Source of the DNA: Gallionella sp.
Lineage (GTDB): Bacteria; Pseudomonadota; Gammaproteobacteria; Burkholderiales; Gallionellaceae
Assembly: GCA_030690245.1 (NCBI GenBank)
Contig: JAUYGW010000178.1
Coordinates: 1-6,493 of the forward strand
Length of the DNA stretch: 6,493 nt
Direction: 5' to 3'
Position numbers and translations under genes: made by a program. Shown in pieces: positions 1-6,493 of the stretch (within the stretch, counting starts at the first letter, position 1; each line of letters starts with the position of its first letter). Under the pieces are notes generated by a model. It did no database searches, was not told where the DNA came from, and saw only the letters and a list, made by a program, of their open reading frames with translations.

Positions 1-2
1 TG

Positions 3-683
3 TTCAACAACCGCATGCCCGACGAGAATGTGCGCCAGGCTGCAGAAACCGCCATCCGCGAGGTCGTCGGCAAGAGCAAGATGGACTTCGTGCTGTATGA
101 AGGCCGCGAGCAAGTGGCTGCCTCGGCGACCAAACTGATGCAGGAGATTCTGGATCGCTACAAGTCCGGCATCCTGATCAGCAAGCTGACCATGCAGAAT
201 GCCCAGCCGCCCGAACAGGTGCAGGCCGCTTTCGATGATGCGGTAAAGGCCGGGCAGGATCGCGAGCGCCAGAAGAACGAAGGCCAGGCTTACGCGAATG
301 ACGTGATACCGCGCGCAAGCGGCACGGCGGCACGTCTGATCGAGGAATCGCAAGGTTACAAGCAAAGCGTGATCGCGAATGCAGAAGGCGATGCCAGCCG
401 CTTCAAGCAGATCCTCGTCGAGTACGAAAAGGCGCCCGGCGTGACACGCGAGCGCATGTATCTGGACATGATGCAGCAAGTGATGGGCAACGTCAGCAAG
501 GTGATGGTCGACCAGAAGAACGGCAATAGTCTGCTGTATCTGCCGCTGGACAAACTGATAGAAAGTTCGCGCCCGAGCGGTGCGGCCGCAGGGTCGGCAG
601 CGATCACTTCGGAGTCCAGTGACAACACCGCAGCGCAACGGGCAAGAGACTCGTTGCTCAGCCGCGACAGGGGGGTGCGCTAA
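3..683 (+). CDS. hflK: HflK, FtsH protease modulator (5' end outside window)
   Basis: This is the C-terminal part of HflK, the partner of HflC in the inner-membrane complex that surrounds FtsH and modulates its proteolysis. The frame is open from base 3, and 226 residues are visible. The N-terminal cytoplasmic stretch, the transmembrane helix and the first part of the SPFH/prohibitin domain lie upstream, so the ATG at 15 is internal and not the start. Recognisable family blocks include RQAAETAIREVVG, EGREQVA, QEILDRY, NAQPPEQVQAAFDD, AYANDVIPRA, APGVTRERMYLD and LLYLPLDKL. The middle is charged and probably coiled-coil. The end is an Ala/Ser-rich tail, as is usual for HflK. The TAA shares one base with the hflC ATG (TAATG), which suggests translational coupling; a purine-rich AGGGGGG at 669-675 can serve as the ribosome binding site for hflC. 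Identification is confident from the family blocks and the neighbour. Confidence 0.95.
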   Translation, partial: FNNRMPDENVRQAAETAIREVVGKSKMDFVLYEGREQVAASATKLMQEILDRYKSGILISKLTMQNAQPPEQVQAAFDDAVKAGQDRERQKNEGQAYANDVIPRASGTAARLIEESQGYKQSVIANAEGDASRFKQILVEYEKAPGVTRERMYLDMMQQVMGNVSKVMVDQKNGNSLLYLPLDKLIESSRPSGAAAGSAAITSESSDNTAAQRARDSLLSRDRGVR

Positions 684-1561
684 TGAACAAGAGTACGACT
701 AATGTATTGATAGGGGTGGTTGCCGTGCTGGTTGTGCTGAGCATGAGCATGTTCGTGGTGGATCAACGCCAAAGCGCGATCGTGTTCCAGCTGGGCGAAA
801 CCATCCGCATCAAAACCGATCCCGGGCTTGGTTTCAAGGTGCCGCTGTTGCAGAACGTGCGCTATTTCGATTCGCGCATTCTGACGCTGGATGCCGGGGA
901 GCCGGAGCGTTTCATCACCGCCGAAAAGAAAAACGTGATGGTGGATTCATTCATCAAGTGGCGCATCGTGGATGTGAAGCAGTACTACATCAGCGTCGGC
1001 GGCGATGAGGCGCGCGCCAGGACGCGCCTGCTGCAGACTGTCAATTCCAGCATGCGCGAAGAGTTCGGCAAGCGCACCATCAACGAAGTGGTGTCCGGCG
1101 AACGCGACAAGATCATGGAGGTGCTGCGCACCAAGACCGACAGCGATGCGCGCAAGATCGGCGTGGAAGTGCTGGATGTGCGCCTGAAGCGCGTCGATTT
1201 CCCGATGGAAATCAGCGAGTCGGTGTATCGCCGCATGGATGCCGAACGCAAGCGCGTGGCCAATGAACTGCGCGCTTCCGGCGCGGCTGAAGGCGAAAAG
1301 ATCAAGGCCGATGCCGACAGGCAACGCGAGGTGATTCTGGCCGAAGCCTACCGCGCCGCGCAAAAGACCAAGGGCGAAGGCGATGCCAAGGCTTCCGCCT
1401 TGTATGCGGCCGCATTCGGCCGCAATCCCGAGTTTTACTCGTTTTATCGCAGCCTGGAAGCCTACAAGCAAAGCTTCAAGAACAAGAGCGACATGATGGT
1501 GATCGACCCGAGCTCGGCGTTCTTCAAATATTTGAAGAGTTCCGGTAAGGGCGGCAATTAG
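683..1561 (+). CDS. hflC: HflC, FtsH protease modulator
   Basis: HflC is the second subunit of the HflKC complex, which regulates access of membrane proteins to FtsH. The 292-residue length is normal. Residues about 7-26 form one hydrophobic transmembrane helix near the N-terminus, and the rest should lie outside the cytoplasm in the usual HflC topology. The SPFH/prohibitin domain follows, starting around DQRQSAIVFQLGE (27-39) and running to about residue 180. Then comes the highly conserved block FPMEISESVYRRM, an Ala/Glu/Lys-rich coiled coil (about 185-245) containing AEGEKI and KGEGDAKA, and the C-terminal PEFYSFYRSLEAYK and IDPSSAFFKYL motifs. The ATG overlaps the hflK stop by one base, and the TAG stop overlaps the next gene's GTG by one base. 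This makes a strictly coupled operon. No oddities were seen. Confidence 0.97.
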   Translation: MNKSTTNVLIGVVAVLVVLSMSMFVVDQRQSAIVFQLGETIRIKTDPGLGFKVPLLQNVRYFDSRILTLDAGEPERFITAEKKNVMVDSFIKWRIVDVKQYYISVGGDEARARTRLLQTVNSSMREEFGKRTINEVVSGERDKIMEVLRTKTDSDARKIGVEVLDVRLKRVDFPMEISESVYRRMDAERKRVANELRASGAAEGEKIKADADRQREVILAEAYRAAQKTKGEGDAKASALYAAAFGRNPEFYSFYRSLEAYKQSFKNKSDMMVIDPSSAFFKYLKSSGKGGN

Positions 1562-1746
1562 TGCTGGAATACTGGCTGCTCGGTTTGGCGATGATGCTGG
1601 TGATCGAAGGTTTGCTGCCGTTTTTGTTTCCTGACTTGTGGCGCGAAACCTTCCGCAAGCTGGTGTCGCTGTCGGACGGGCAATTGCGCTTCGCCGGTAT
1701 CACCGCGATGATTTTCGGGCTGCTGCTGTTGTATCTGGTTAAATGA
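1561..1746 (+). CDS. DUF2065 small inner-membrane protein (YjeT-like)
   Basis: This is a 61-residue DUF2065-family protein. The start is GTG, sharing its G with the hflC TAG stop (TAGTG), the same one-base overlap as between hflK and hflC. No downstream ATG would keep the first helix complete, so the GTG is the likely true start. The protein has two hydrophobic helices, about residues 4-23 and 43-60. They are joined by a loop with the family-typical LFPDLWRETFRKL sequence, and a second characteristic stretch LRFAGITAMIFGLLLLY follows. Proteins of this family commonly sit next to hflC in proteobacteria. Their function is not established, and a role with HflKC/FtsH is only an inference from position. 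The gene ends the tightly packed operon; repeat-rich DNA follows. Confidence 0.9.
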   Translation: MLEYWLLGLAMMLVIEGLLPFLFPDLWRETFRKLVSLSDGQLRFAGITAMIFGLLLLYLVK

Positions 1747-1769
1747 ATAGTGCTGTGGTGTCGGGTTTT

Positions 1770-1893
1770 GTAGGTCGGGCAAGGTTAACAATTGTCTTTC
1801 TCGTTTGTCCTTTCTCCCGCTTGCGGGAGAGAGTTAGAGAGAGGGAATGTACTTGCCCGACATATTTTTGGCGGCGGGCGCAGCCCGCCCTAC
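1770..1893. repeat. Composite, nested dispersed palindromic repeat upstream of hisZ
   Basis: Most of the DUF2065-hisZ spacer is inverted-repeat DNA. The ends are GTAGG (1770-1774) and CCTAC (1889-1893). Inside them GTCGGGCAAG (1774-1783) is matched by CTTGCCCGAC (1852-1861). Nested in that is the palindrome TCTCCCGC/GCGGGAGA (1813-1820 and 1823-1830). A separate hairpin, GGCGGGC with loop GCA and GCCCGCC, lies at 1873-1889. These look like the dispersed REP-like units common in beta- and gammaproteobacterial spacers, with one unit type inserted into another. No T-tract follows any hairpin, so they are not called as terminators. Short peptides of the SPACGR type encoded here are translation artefacts of the repeat. 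Confidence 0.7.
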
Positions 1894-1909
1894 GATGCTG
1901 GATTAGATA

Positions 1910-3067
1910 ATGCAAAATTGGTTGCTCCCCGAATATATCCAGGACATGCTGCCCGACGAGGCGTGGCGCGTCGAGCGGATGCGCGCGCAGCTCCTCGATC
2001 TGCTTCGCAAGTCCGGCTATCAATTGGTCGCCCCGCCGCTGCTGGAATATGCCGAGTCGTTGCTGATTGATGGCAGCGATGACATGGATCTGCGCACTTT
2101 CAAGCTGGTGGATCAGCTGGGCGGGCGCACCCTGGCGCTGCGAGCCGACATCACGCCGCAAGCGGCGCGCATCGATGCCCATCTGCTCAATCGTCAAGGT
2201 GTGGCGCGCTTGTGCTATGTCGGCAGCGTGCTGCACACCCAGCCGGCCGGGTTGACGCGCACCCGCGAGTTGCTGCAAATCGGCGCGGAGTTGTATGGGC
2301 ATGGCGGGTTGGAAAGCGATCTGGAAATCCAGCAACTGATGTTGCAATCGCTGGGCTTGCTGGGCATCAAGGACGTGCATCTAGATCTGGGGCATGTCGG
2401 CGTGTTCCGCACGCTGGCGAACCACGCCATGCTCGGCAAAGAACTGGAAAACGAGTTGTTTGCTGCGCTGCAGAGCAAGGACAGCGCGGCCTTTCGCAGC
2501 CTGGTGCAACCGCTGGATACGGCGTTGCGCGATGCGTTGCTGGCCCTGCCGACGCTGTACGGCAATTGCGCCGAAGTGCTGGCGCGGGCGCGCAAGCTGT
2601 TGCCGGATTCTGCGGAGATTGCTGCGGCGCTGGATGCGTTGCAAACCGCCTCGAGCAAATTGCAACCGCTGGTATCCAGCGTCGGCATCGATCTCGCCGA
2701 TTTGCGCGGCTACCACTATCACAGCGGCATGGTGTTCGCCGCTTACCATGCCGGCAGCCACGATGCGATTGCGCTGGGTGGGCGCTACGACAATCTCGGC
2801 AAGAGCTTCGGGCGCGCCCGCGCCGCGACCGGATTCAGCATGGACCTGCGCCAGTTATACCGCCTGCTGGCGCCGCAAGCGGCGCAGTTGGGCGTTTGTG
2901 CGCCGCCGCTCGACGACGATGCTTTGCGCGGCAAGATTGCGCAATTGCGCGCGGCGGGTGAGATAGTGGTGGTGGATTTGCTTGGCGATGCGGCATTGCG
3001 CAGGGAATTGCAATGCGATCGCGAGCTGGTGTTGCGCGACGGCGCCTGGCAGGTCGTCGCGTTGTAA
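1910..3067 (+). CDS. hisZ: HisZ, ATP phosphoribosyltransferase regulatory subunit
   Basis: HisZ is a catalytically inactive paralogue of histidyl-tRNA synthetase. It assembles with the short form of HisG to make the hetero-octameric ATP phosphoribosyltransferase, the first and feedback-regulated step of histidine synthesis in the cytoplasm. The 385 residues match the family length. The N-terminus NWLLPEYIQDMLPDEA is typical. Class II synthetase-like elements follow: LALRADITPQAAR (75-87), a motif-2-like TRTRELLQIGAELYG (116-130), GYHYHSGMVF (267-276) and GGRYDNLGKSFGR (290-302). The anticodon-binding domain of true HisRS is absent, which separates HisZ from HisS. The ATG at 1910 has only a weak GGA (1900-1902) ahead of it. 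hisZ followed by purA is the usual betaproteobacterial order. Presence of HisZ predicts a short HisG elsewhere in the genome. The gene is bracketed by two related palindromic repeats. Confidence 0.95.
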   Translation: MQNWLLPEYIQDMLPDEAWRVERMRAQLLDLLRKSGYQLVAPPLLEYAESLLIDGSDDMDLRTFKLVDQLGGRTLALRADITPQAARIDAHLLNRQGVARLCYVGSVLHTQPAGLTRTRELLQIGAELYGHGGLESDLEIQQLMLQSLGLLGIKDVHLDLGHVGVFRTLANHAMLGKELENELFAALQSKDSAAFRSLVQPLDTALRDALLALPTLYGNCAEVLARARKLLPDSAEIAAALDALQTASSKLQPLVSSVGIDLADLRGYHYHSGMVFAAYHAGSHDAIALGGRYDNLGKSFGRARAATGFSMDLRQLYRLLAPQAAQLGVCAPPLDDDALRGKIAQLRAAGEIVVVDLLGDAALRRELQCDRELVLRDGAWQVVAL

Positions 3068-3081
3068 CGTAAAACTTGCAA

Positions 3082-3132
3082 GGCGAGACTTCCTCGCCCT
3101 CTCCCGCATGCGGGAGAGGGATGGGGAGAGGG
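3082..3132. repeat. Palindromic repeat between hisZ and purA
   Basis: A small hairpin GGCGAG (3082-3087) / CTCGCC (3093-3098) with loop ACTTC runs into a perfect 24-bp palindrome at 3097-3120, built on CCCTCTCCCGCA and its complement. A purine-rich extension ending GGGGAGAGGG reaches 3132. The palindrome and its right-hand extension resemble the copy at about 1809-1845 upstream of hisZ, in the same orientation. There is no T-tract, so a role as an intrinsic terminator is not supported. This is probably a dispersed REP-like unit that could stabilise the 3' end of the hisZ message. Confidence 0.75.
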
Positions 3133-3145
3133 ATTCGATTTATAG

Positions 3146-4471
<1,326 letters not shown>

Positions 4472-4494
4472 GTTGGTGGCAGTAATGGACAATA

Positions 4495-4529
4495 CAAATA
4501 CGCATCGCATTGTTTGCGATGCGTATTTG
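4495..4529 (+). terminator. Perfect 15-bp hairpin after purA, possible transcription end
   Basis: A 15-bp inverted repeat (4495-4509 and 4515-4529) encloses the five-base loop TTGTT and begins 24 bases after the purA stop. No T-tract follows on either strand (the next + bases are GTATTTGCG), so it is not a textbook intrinsic terminator. Its position and strength fit an mRNA 3' end or a stabilising structure. A protein-binding palindrome is the alternative. Confidence 0.5.
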
Positions 4530-4545
4530 GTATTTGCGTTGAGGC

Positions 4546-4572
4546 AAAGAAAAAGGCCCGCTTGCGCGAGCC
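4546..4572 (-). terminator. Intrinsic terminator facing left
   Basis: Read on the minus strand, the stem GGCTCGC (4572-4566) pairs with GCGGGCC (4561-4555) around the GNRA tetraloop GCAA, with one T-G wobble. It is followed directly by TTTTTCTTT (4554-4546). On the plus strand the wobble becomes a C-A mismatch and there is no T-tract, so the signal is directional. No leftward gene exists within the window to use it. It probably belonged to a leftward gene that was pushed away when the element inserted. Confidence 0.65.
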
Positions 4573-4582
4573 GATTAATGTT

Positions 4583-4606
4583 TGGTGCCAGAAGAAAACC
4601 CGAATC
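4583..4606 (-). other. tRNA 3'-end-like fragment, candidate attachment-site remnant
   Basis: The minus strand reads GATTCGGG, then TTTTC, then TTCTGGCACCA: a TTC-containing loop, a T-stem-like stretch, an acceptor-like stretch, and A plus CCA. Ten bases after the CCA the leftward terminator begins. P4-type integrases mostly target tRNA 3' ends, so this could be the displaced tail of a split leftward tRNA gene. Weaknesses: the distance from TTC to CCA is 22 bases instead of the usual 23, the expected A58 is G, and no tRNA body follows. Low confidence. Confidence 0.25.
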
Positions 4607-4609
4607 GTA

Positions 4610-4639
4610 GTCCATGGCCGTCCATAGCAGTCCACAAAC
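4610..4639 (+). repeat. Three tandem 10-bp GTCCA repeats (candidate recombinase arm or core-flank sites)
   Basis: The units begin at 4610, 4620 and 4630, each with GTCCA; the first two are GTCCATGGCC and GTCCATAGCA. The period of about one helical turn would place all units on one face of the DNA. Position between purA and the integrase gene suggests sites for the integrase or an accessory factor at the attachment region. Function is inferred. Confidence 0.6.
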
Positions 4640-4665
4640 ACCCATCTGCAACCCTTTATTCAAGC

Positions 4666-4692
4666 CTTTTTACGCAATCACCGTCTTTTTAC
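4666..4692 (+). repeat. CTTTTTAC direct repeat pair
   Basis: CTTTTTAC occurs at 4666-4673 and 4685-4692, 19 bp apart. The second copy abuts the second array of 10-bp repeats. Two T-tracts nearly two helical turns apart may bend DNA or be protein sites; a chance repeat cannot be excluded. Confidence 0.4.
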
Positions 4693-4722
4693 ATCCAAGG
4701 CAATCCAAGGCAAGCCAAAGTT
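4693..4722 (+). repeat. Three tandem 10-bp repeats just upstream of the integrase promoter region
   Basis: ATCCAAGGCA occurs exactly at 4693-4702 and 4703-4712, followed by a degenerate third unit starting AGCCAAAG at 4713. The unit matches the first array's GTCCATGGCC at seven of ten positions, so both arrays fit RTCCAWGGCM. The arrays start 83 bp apart, close to eight helical turns. Likely binding sites for the integrase or an excision/regulatory factor. Confidence 0.6.
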
Positions 4723-4726
4723 TTAT

Positions 4727-4746
4727 GGTATAGTTTTAGGTATAGA
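4727..4746 (+). promoter_or_regulatory. Duplicated GGTATAG, candidate integrase promoter/operator
   Basis: GGTATAG occurs at 4727-4733 and 4739-4745, 12 bp apart, giving two -10-like hexamers, TATAGT (4729-4734) and TATAGA (4741-4746). No good -35 hexamer lies at 16-18 bp from either, and the 10-bp repeats occupy that place, so transcription may need an activator or be autoregulated by the integrase. The distance from the second hexamer to the ATG (22 bp) leaves a short leader. Confidence 0.35.
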
Positions 4747-4768
4747 AATTCTGGTGTGACCCGAACCT

Positions 4769-6160
4769 ATGCCAAAGCTTGCGACAGGACTTACGGTTAA
4801 ACAGCTCGATGTGGCGAAGCCCATGGCTACTTTGTCAGATGGCCGTGGATTGTCTCTTGTGGTCGATGCCAACGGTAACAAGCGTTGGGTGTTCAGATAT
4901 ACAAGGCCGGACGGTCGGCGCAACTGGTTAGGTTTGGGGTCGTACCCCGATACCTCACTCTTGATGGCACGCTCTGTGGCACAGGAAGCAAGAGAGCGGT
5001 TATCCAATGGTGAAGACCCTGCAGAGATAAAAAAGAATTCCAAGCGTGCTGAAAAGGCTGTTGCGCGTGGCACATTTAAGGCAATAGCCGAAGAATGGTA
5101 TACACACAAGGCAAAAAGCTGGGCTTCCGAGACAGCCCGCAAAGCGCGTGAGTCACTTGATGACGATCTTTTCCCTAAATTGGGAGCAAGGCCAATTGCT
5201 GAGATTACCTCTGCTGATATCAAGCCTGTCATTCTCTTTGTTCATGAGCGCGCACCGCGATTAGCAGTAAAGGCGCGCCAGTATTGCAACCAGATAATCG
5301 AGTACGCCATTCAAGAAGGCTTGCGTGAGGATGGTAGATTGCTGTCTCTGCGGGGAGCTTTACCCAGGGCACCCAAAGGCCATTATGCCGCCGTCACCAA
5401 GTCGAATGATCTTCCTGCACTGATCAAAGCCATTAATACCATCGGCTCTCTGCAATCGCGTGCCGCCATTCTATTCTGCCTTTATACCGCCTTGCGCCCT
5501 GGGGTAGTCGTAGGCGCACGCTGGGACGAATTCGATCTCACTGCAATGGAGTGGCATATCCCTGCTTCACGCATGAAAATGGGCAACGACCATATCACAC
5601 CGATCCCTTCGCAAATGCTGCCACTGCTGGAGAGGCAACGTGAGATTACGGATGATTCACCATTCATATTTCCCGGTGTAAGAAATCCAAAAAGTCAGCA
5701 CATGCACCGCGATAGCCTGAGCAAAATACTACGTGAAAGCGGATTACGCGGCGTGACAGTGACGCATGGATTCCGCGCTACATTGCGAACGATTGCGCGC
5801 GAGAAGTTTCGTGTCGATGCCGATGTATTGGAGGCACAGCTTGCCCACGCTAAAAAAGATGAGATACAAGCGGCCTACGACCGAACGCAATTCCTCGAAG
5901 AGCGGCATAAACTGGTGCAAGACTGGGCTGACTATCTGGACAAGCTCAAGGCTGGAGCAGAAGTAATACCAGATAATCTCAGCACGTCAAACGCTTTAGT
6001 TTATGGCTTGAATGGAAAAGAGGCCAGCACGCAGGTGATTCCGCCGCCAGTTAATATTCCAACTGAATCTATGTTGCTAAAACCAGAACGTCCCTCCATG
6101 GCACAGGCTTTTGCGGACAGTCAGAATAAGGTAAAAGAATTCCGGATGAATTCGGAATAG
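4769..6160 (+). CDS. P4-type tyrosine recombinase (DUF4102 integrase)
   Basis: This site-specific integrase of the P4/DUF4102 group would insert and excise a genomic island or integrative element. The N-terminal DUF4102 arm-binding domain (about 5-90) includes LSDGRGLSLVV, WVFRYTRPDGR, LGLGSYPDTSLLMAR and NGEDPAEIKK. A SAM-like core-binding domain (about 102-190) starts at TFKAIAEEWY. In the catalytic domain (about 205-385) all six key positions are visible: Arg243 in ALRPG, Lys270 in SRMKMGNDHI, His333 and Arg336 in THGFRATLRT, His360 in QLAH, and the nucleophile Tyr370 in QAAYDR. Residue 246 is Val where families with RPGE have Glu. The first ATG, with MPKLATGLTVKQLD, fits the family, but no clear Shine-Dalgarno precedes it. 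About 70 residues of Pro/Ser-rich tail follow the usual end and stop at a TAG with open frame beyond. Codon use and GC are lower than in purA, indicating acquisition. Confidence 0.93.
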   Translation: MPKLATGLTVKQLDVAKPMATLSDGRGLSLVVDANGNKRWVFRYTRPDGRRNWLGLGSYPDTSLLMARSVAQEARERLSNGEDPAEIKKNSKRAEKAVARGTFKAIAEEWYTHKAKSWASETARKARESLDDDLFPKLGARPIAEITSADIKPVILFVHERAPRLAVKARQYCNQIIEYAIQEGLREDGRLLSLRGALPRAPKGHYAAVTKSNDLPALIKAINTIGSLQSRAAILFCLYTALRPGVVVGARWDEFDLTAMEWHIPASRMKMGNDHITPIPSQMLPLLERQREITDDSPFIFPGVRNPKSQHMHRDSLSKILRESGLRGVTVTHGFRATLRTIAREKFRVDADVLEAQLAHAKKDEIQAAYDRTQFLEERHKLVQDWADYLDKLKAGAEVIPDNLSTSNALVYGLNGKEASTQVIPPPVNIPTESMLLKPERPSMAQAFADSQNKVKEFRMNSE

Positions 6161-6265
6161 GGCGGTGCAGAGGCAACGCTGCCACAAGTTAATAATCCAG
6201 ATGAATTAACGCCTCAGCGAGAGCGCATCAGCATGGCGCAGTCTTTTGCAGATAGTTTCGATAAA
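6089..6265 (+). repeat. Two coding copies of an RxSMAQxFADSxxK motif, 135 bp apart
   Basis: Copy one (6089-6130, residues 441-454) reads RPSMAQAFADSQNK; copy two (6224-6265), in the same frame but beyond the TAG, reads RISMAQSFADSFDK. The period is 45 codons. Similarity extends upstream (PPVNIPTES versus PQVNNPDEL). Several matched codons differ only at the third base (GCA/GCG, GCG/GCA, GAC/GAT, AAG/AAA), so both copies were probably under selection as protein. Confidence 0.8.
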
Positions 6266-6307
6266 ATAAGAGGAACAGATATACTGAAAATAGTAGGGGT
6301 AAAGTGA
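6161..6307 (+). pseudogene. In-frame continuation of the integrase after the TAG
   Basis: The frame of the integrase stays open for 48 codons after the TAG at 6158-6160 and ends at TGA 6305-6307. The translation begins GGAEATLPQVNN, carries the second SMAQSFADS motif and ends KIVGVK. It has no plausible start of its own with a ribosome binding site, apart from the Met inside the motif at 6233. The simplest reading is a tail cut off by a recent nonsense mutation. Amber readthrough giving a 511-residue form, or a sequencing error, are alternatives. Confidence 0.6.
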
Positions 6308-6493
6308 ACATAGACGATTTGTAAACAGAAAACTTTTGCACTATCTTCTTTGCAGAAATAATGTTTTTCATAGTAATCTGTATGCCGAATGCGCTATTCA
6401 ACTGTAGTGGTAGTAAATCTGACAATCCTAATTCGTCGAGCTCTTGTTACGTTTTGGCTGAAGAATGCTAAGAGAGCGCAATTATTTTAGGAT
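6308..6493. other. AT-rich non-coding DNA of the integrated element
   Basis: This stretch is visibly richer in A and T than everything to the left. It holds no gene I can support, no clear hairpin with a T-tract, and no repeat of the junction motifs found at 4583-4722. The other attachment site is therefore not in the window, and the element continues to the right. Confidence 0.5.

Noticed and set aside
15..17. ATG at 15 as the start of hflK
   Set aside because: The frame is open to the window edge and the residues before it fit the HflK family; the membrane helix and SPFH start must lie upstream.
1792..2070. 92-codon + strand ORF upstream of and overlapping hisZ
   Set aside because: Its start encodes the SPACGR-type peptide produced by the palindromic repeat, and the rest is hisZ read in another frame.
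4555..4572. Terminator for purA on the + strand
   Set aside because: On the + strand the stem has a C-A mismatch and no T-tract follows; only the minus strand fits.
4583..4639. CRISPR array or complete tRNA gene
   Set aside because: The repeats are 10 bp without spacers, and no cloverleaf can be formed from the surrounding sequence.
4582..4800. 72-codon + strand ORF across the junction
   Set aside because: It runs through the 10-bp repeat arrays and overlaps the integrase start, with no family resemblance.
6228..6425. 65-codon minus-strand ORF with a hydrophobic end
   Set aside because: It lies antisense to the selected SMAQSFADS repeat, has no clear ribosome binding site, and its hydrophobicity follows from AT-rich DNA.
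6361..6471. 36-codon + strand ORF starting MFFIVICMPNALF with Cys and Ser-rich residues
   Set aside because: It loosely resembles a lipoprotein signal, but there is no proper lipobox, no Shine-Dalgarno, and it is too short to support.

Overview
The window looks like a betaproteobacterial chromosome, most plausibly in or near the Nitrosomonadales/Gallionellales. This rests on the gene order hflK-hflC-DUF2065-hisZ-purA, all on the + strand, with GC-rich codon use. The placement comes from gene order and protein character only; no database search was possible. At about 4.5 kb the housekeeping block ends, and a tyrosine-recombinase gene with lower GC marks the edge of an integrated element that runs off the right side of the window.

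Layout: 3-1746 is a tight membrane-protease-modulator operon. It holds the 3' part of hflK, complete hflC and a 61-residue DUF2065 membrane protein, each start codon overlapping the previous stop by one base. A 163-bp spacer made mostly of dispersed palindromic repeat DNA leads to hisZ (1910-3067), the regulatory subunit of ATP phosphoribosyltransferase. A second spacer with a related palindrome leads to purA (3161-4471), adenylosuccinate synthetase. HflK/HflC modulate the FtsH protease at the inner membrane, HisZ acts in the first step of histidine synthesis, and PurA commits IMP to AMP. They share a conserved neighbourhood rather than one pathway.

4472-4768 is a non-coding junction rich in signals: a perfect 15-bp hairpin after purA, a leftward-facing intrinsic terminator, a short motif resembling a leftward tRNA 3' end, two three-unit arrays of 10-bp repeats of one sequence family, an 8-bp direct repeat, and a duplicated GGTATAG at the presumed integrase promoter. 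This arrangement fits an attachment site with recombinase or regulator binding sites.

4769-6160 encodes a P4-type (DUF4102) integrase with all six catalytic positions, but with Val where the family usually has Glu three residues after the first catalytic Arg. Its C-terminal tail is unusually long. The reading frame continues past a TAG at 6158-6160 for 48 more codons and contains a second copy of an SMAQxFADS motif that is also present just before the stop, so the tail was either recently truncated or is made by stop-codon readthrough. The last 186 bases are AT-rich with no credible gene. No defence or cargo system is visible; any cargo would lie to the right of the window.
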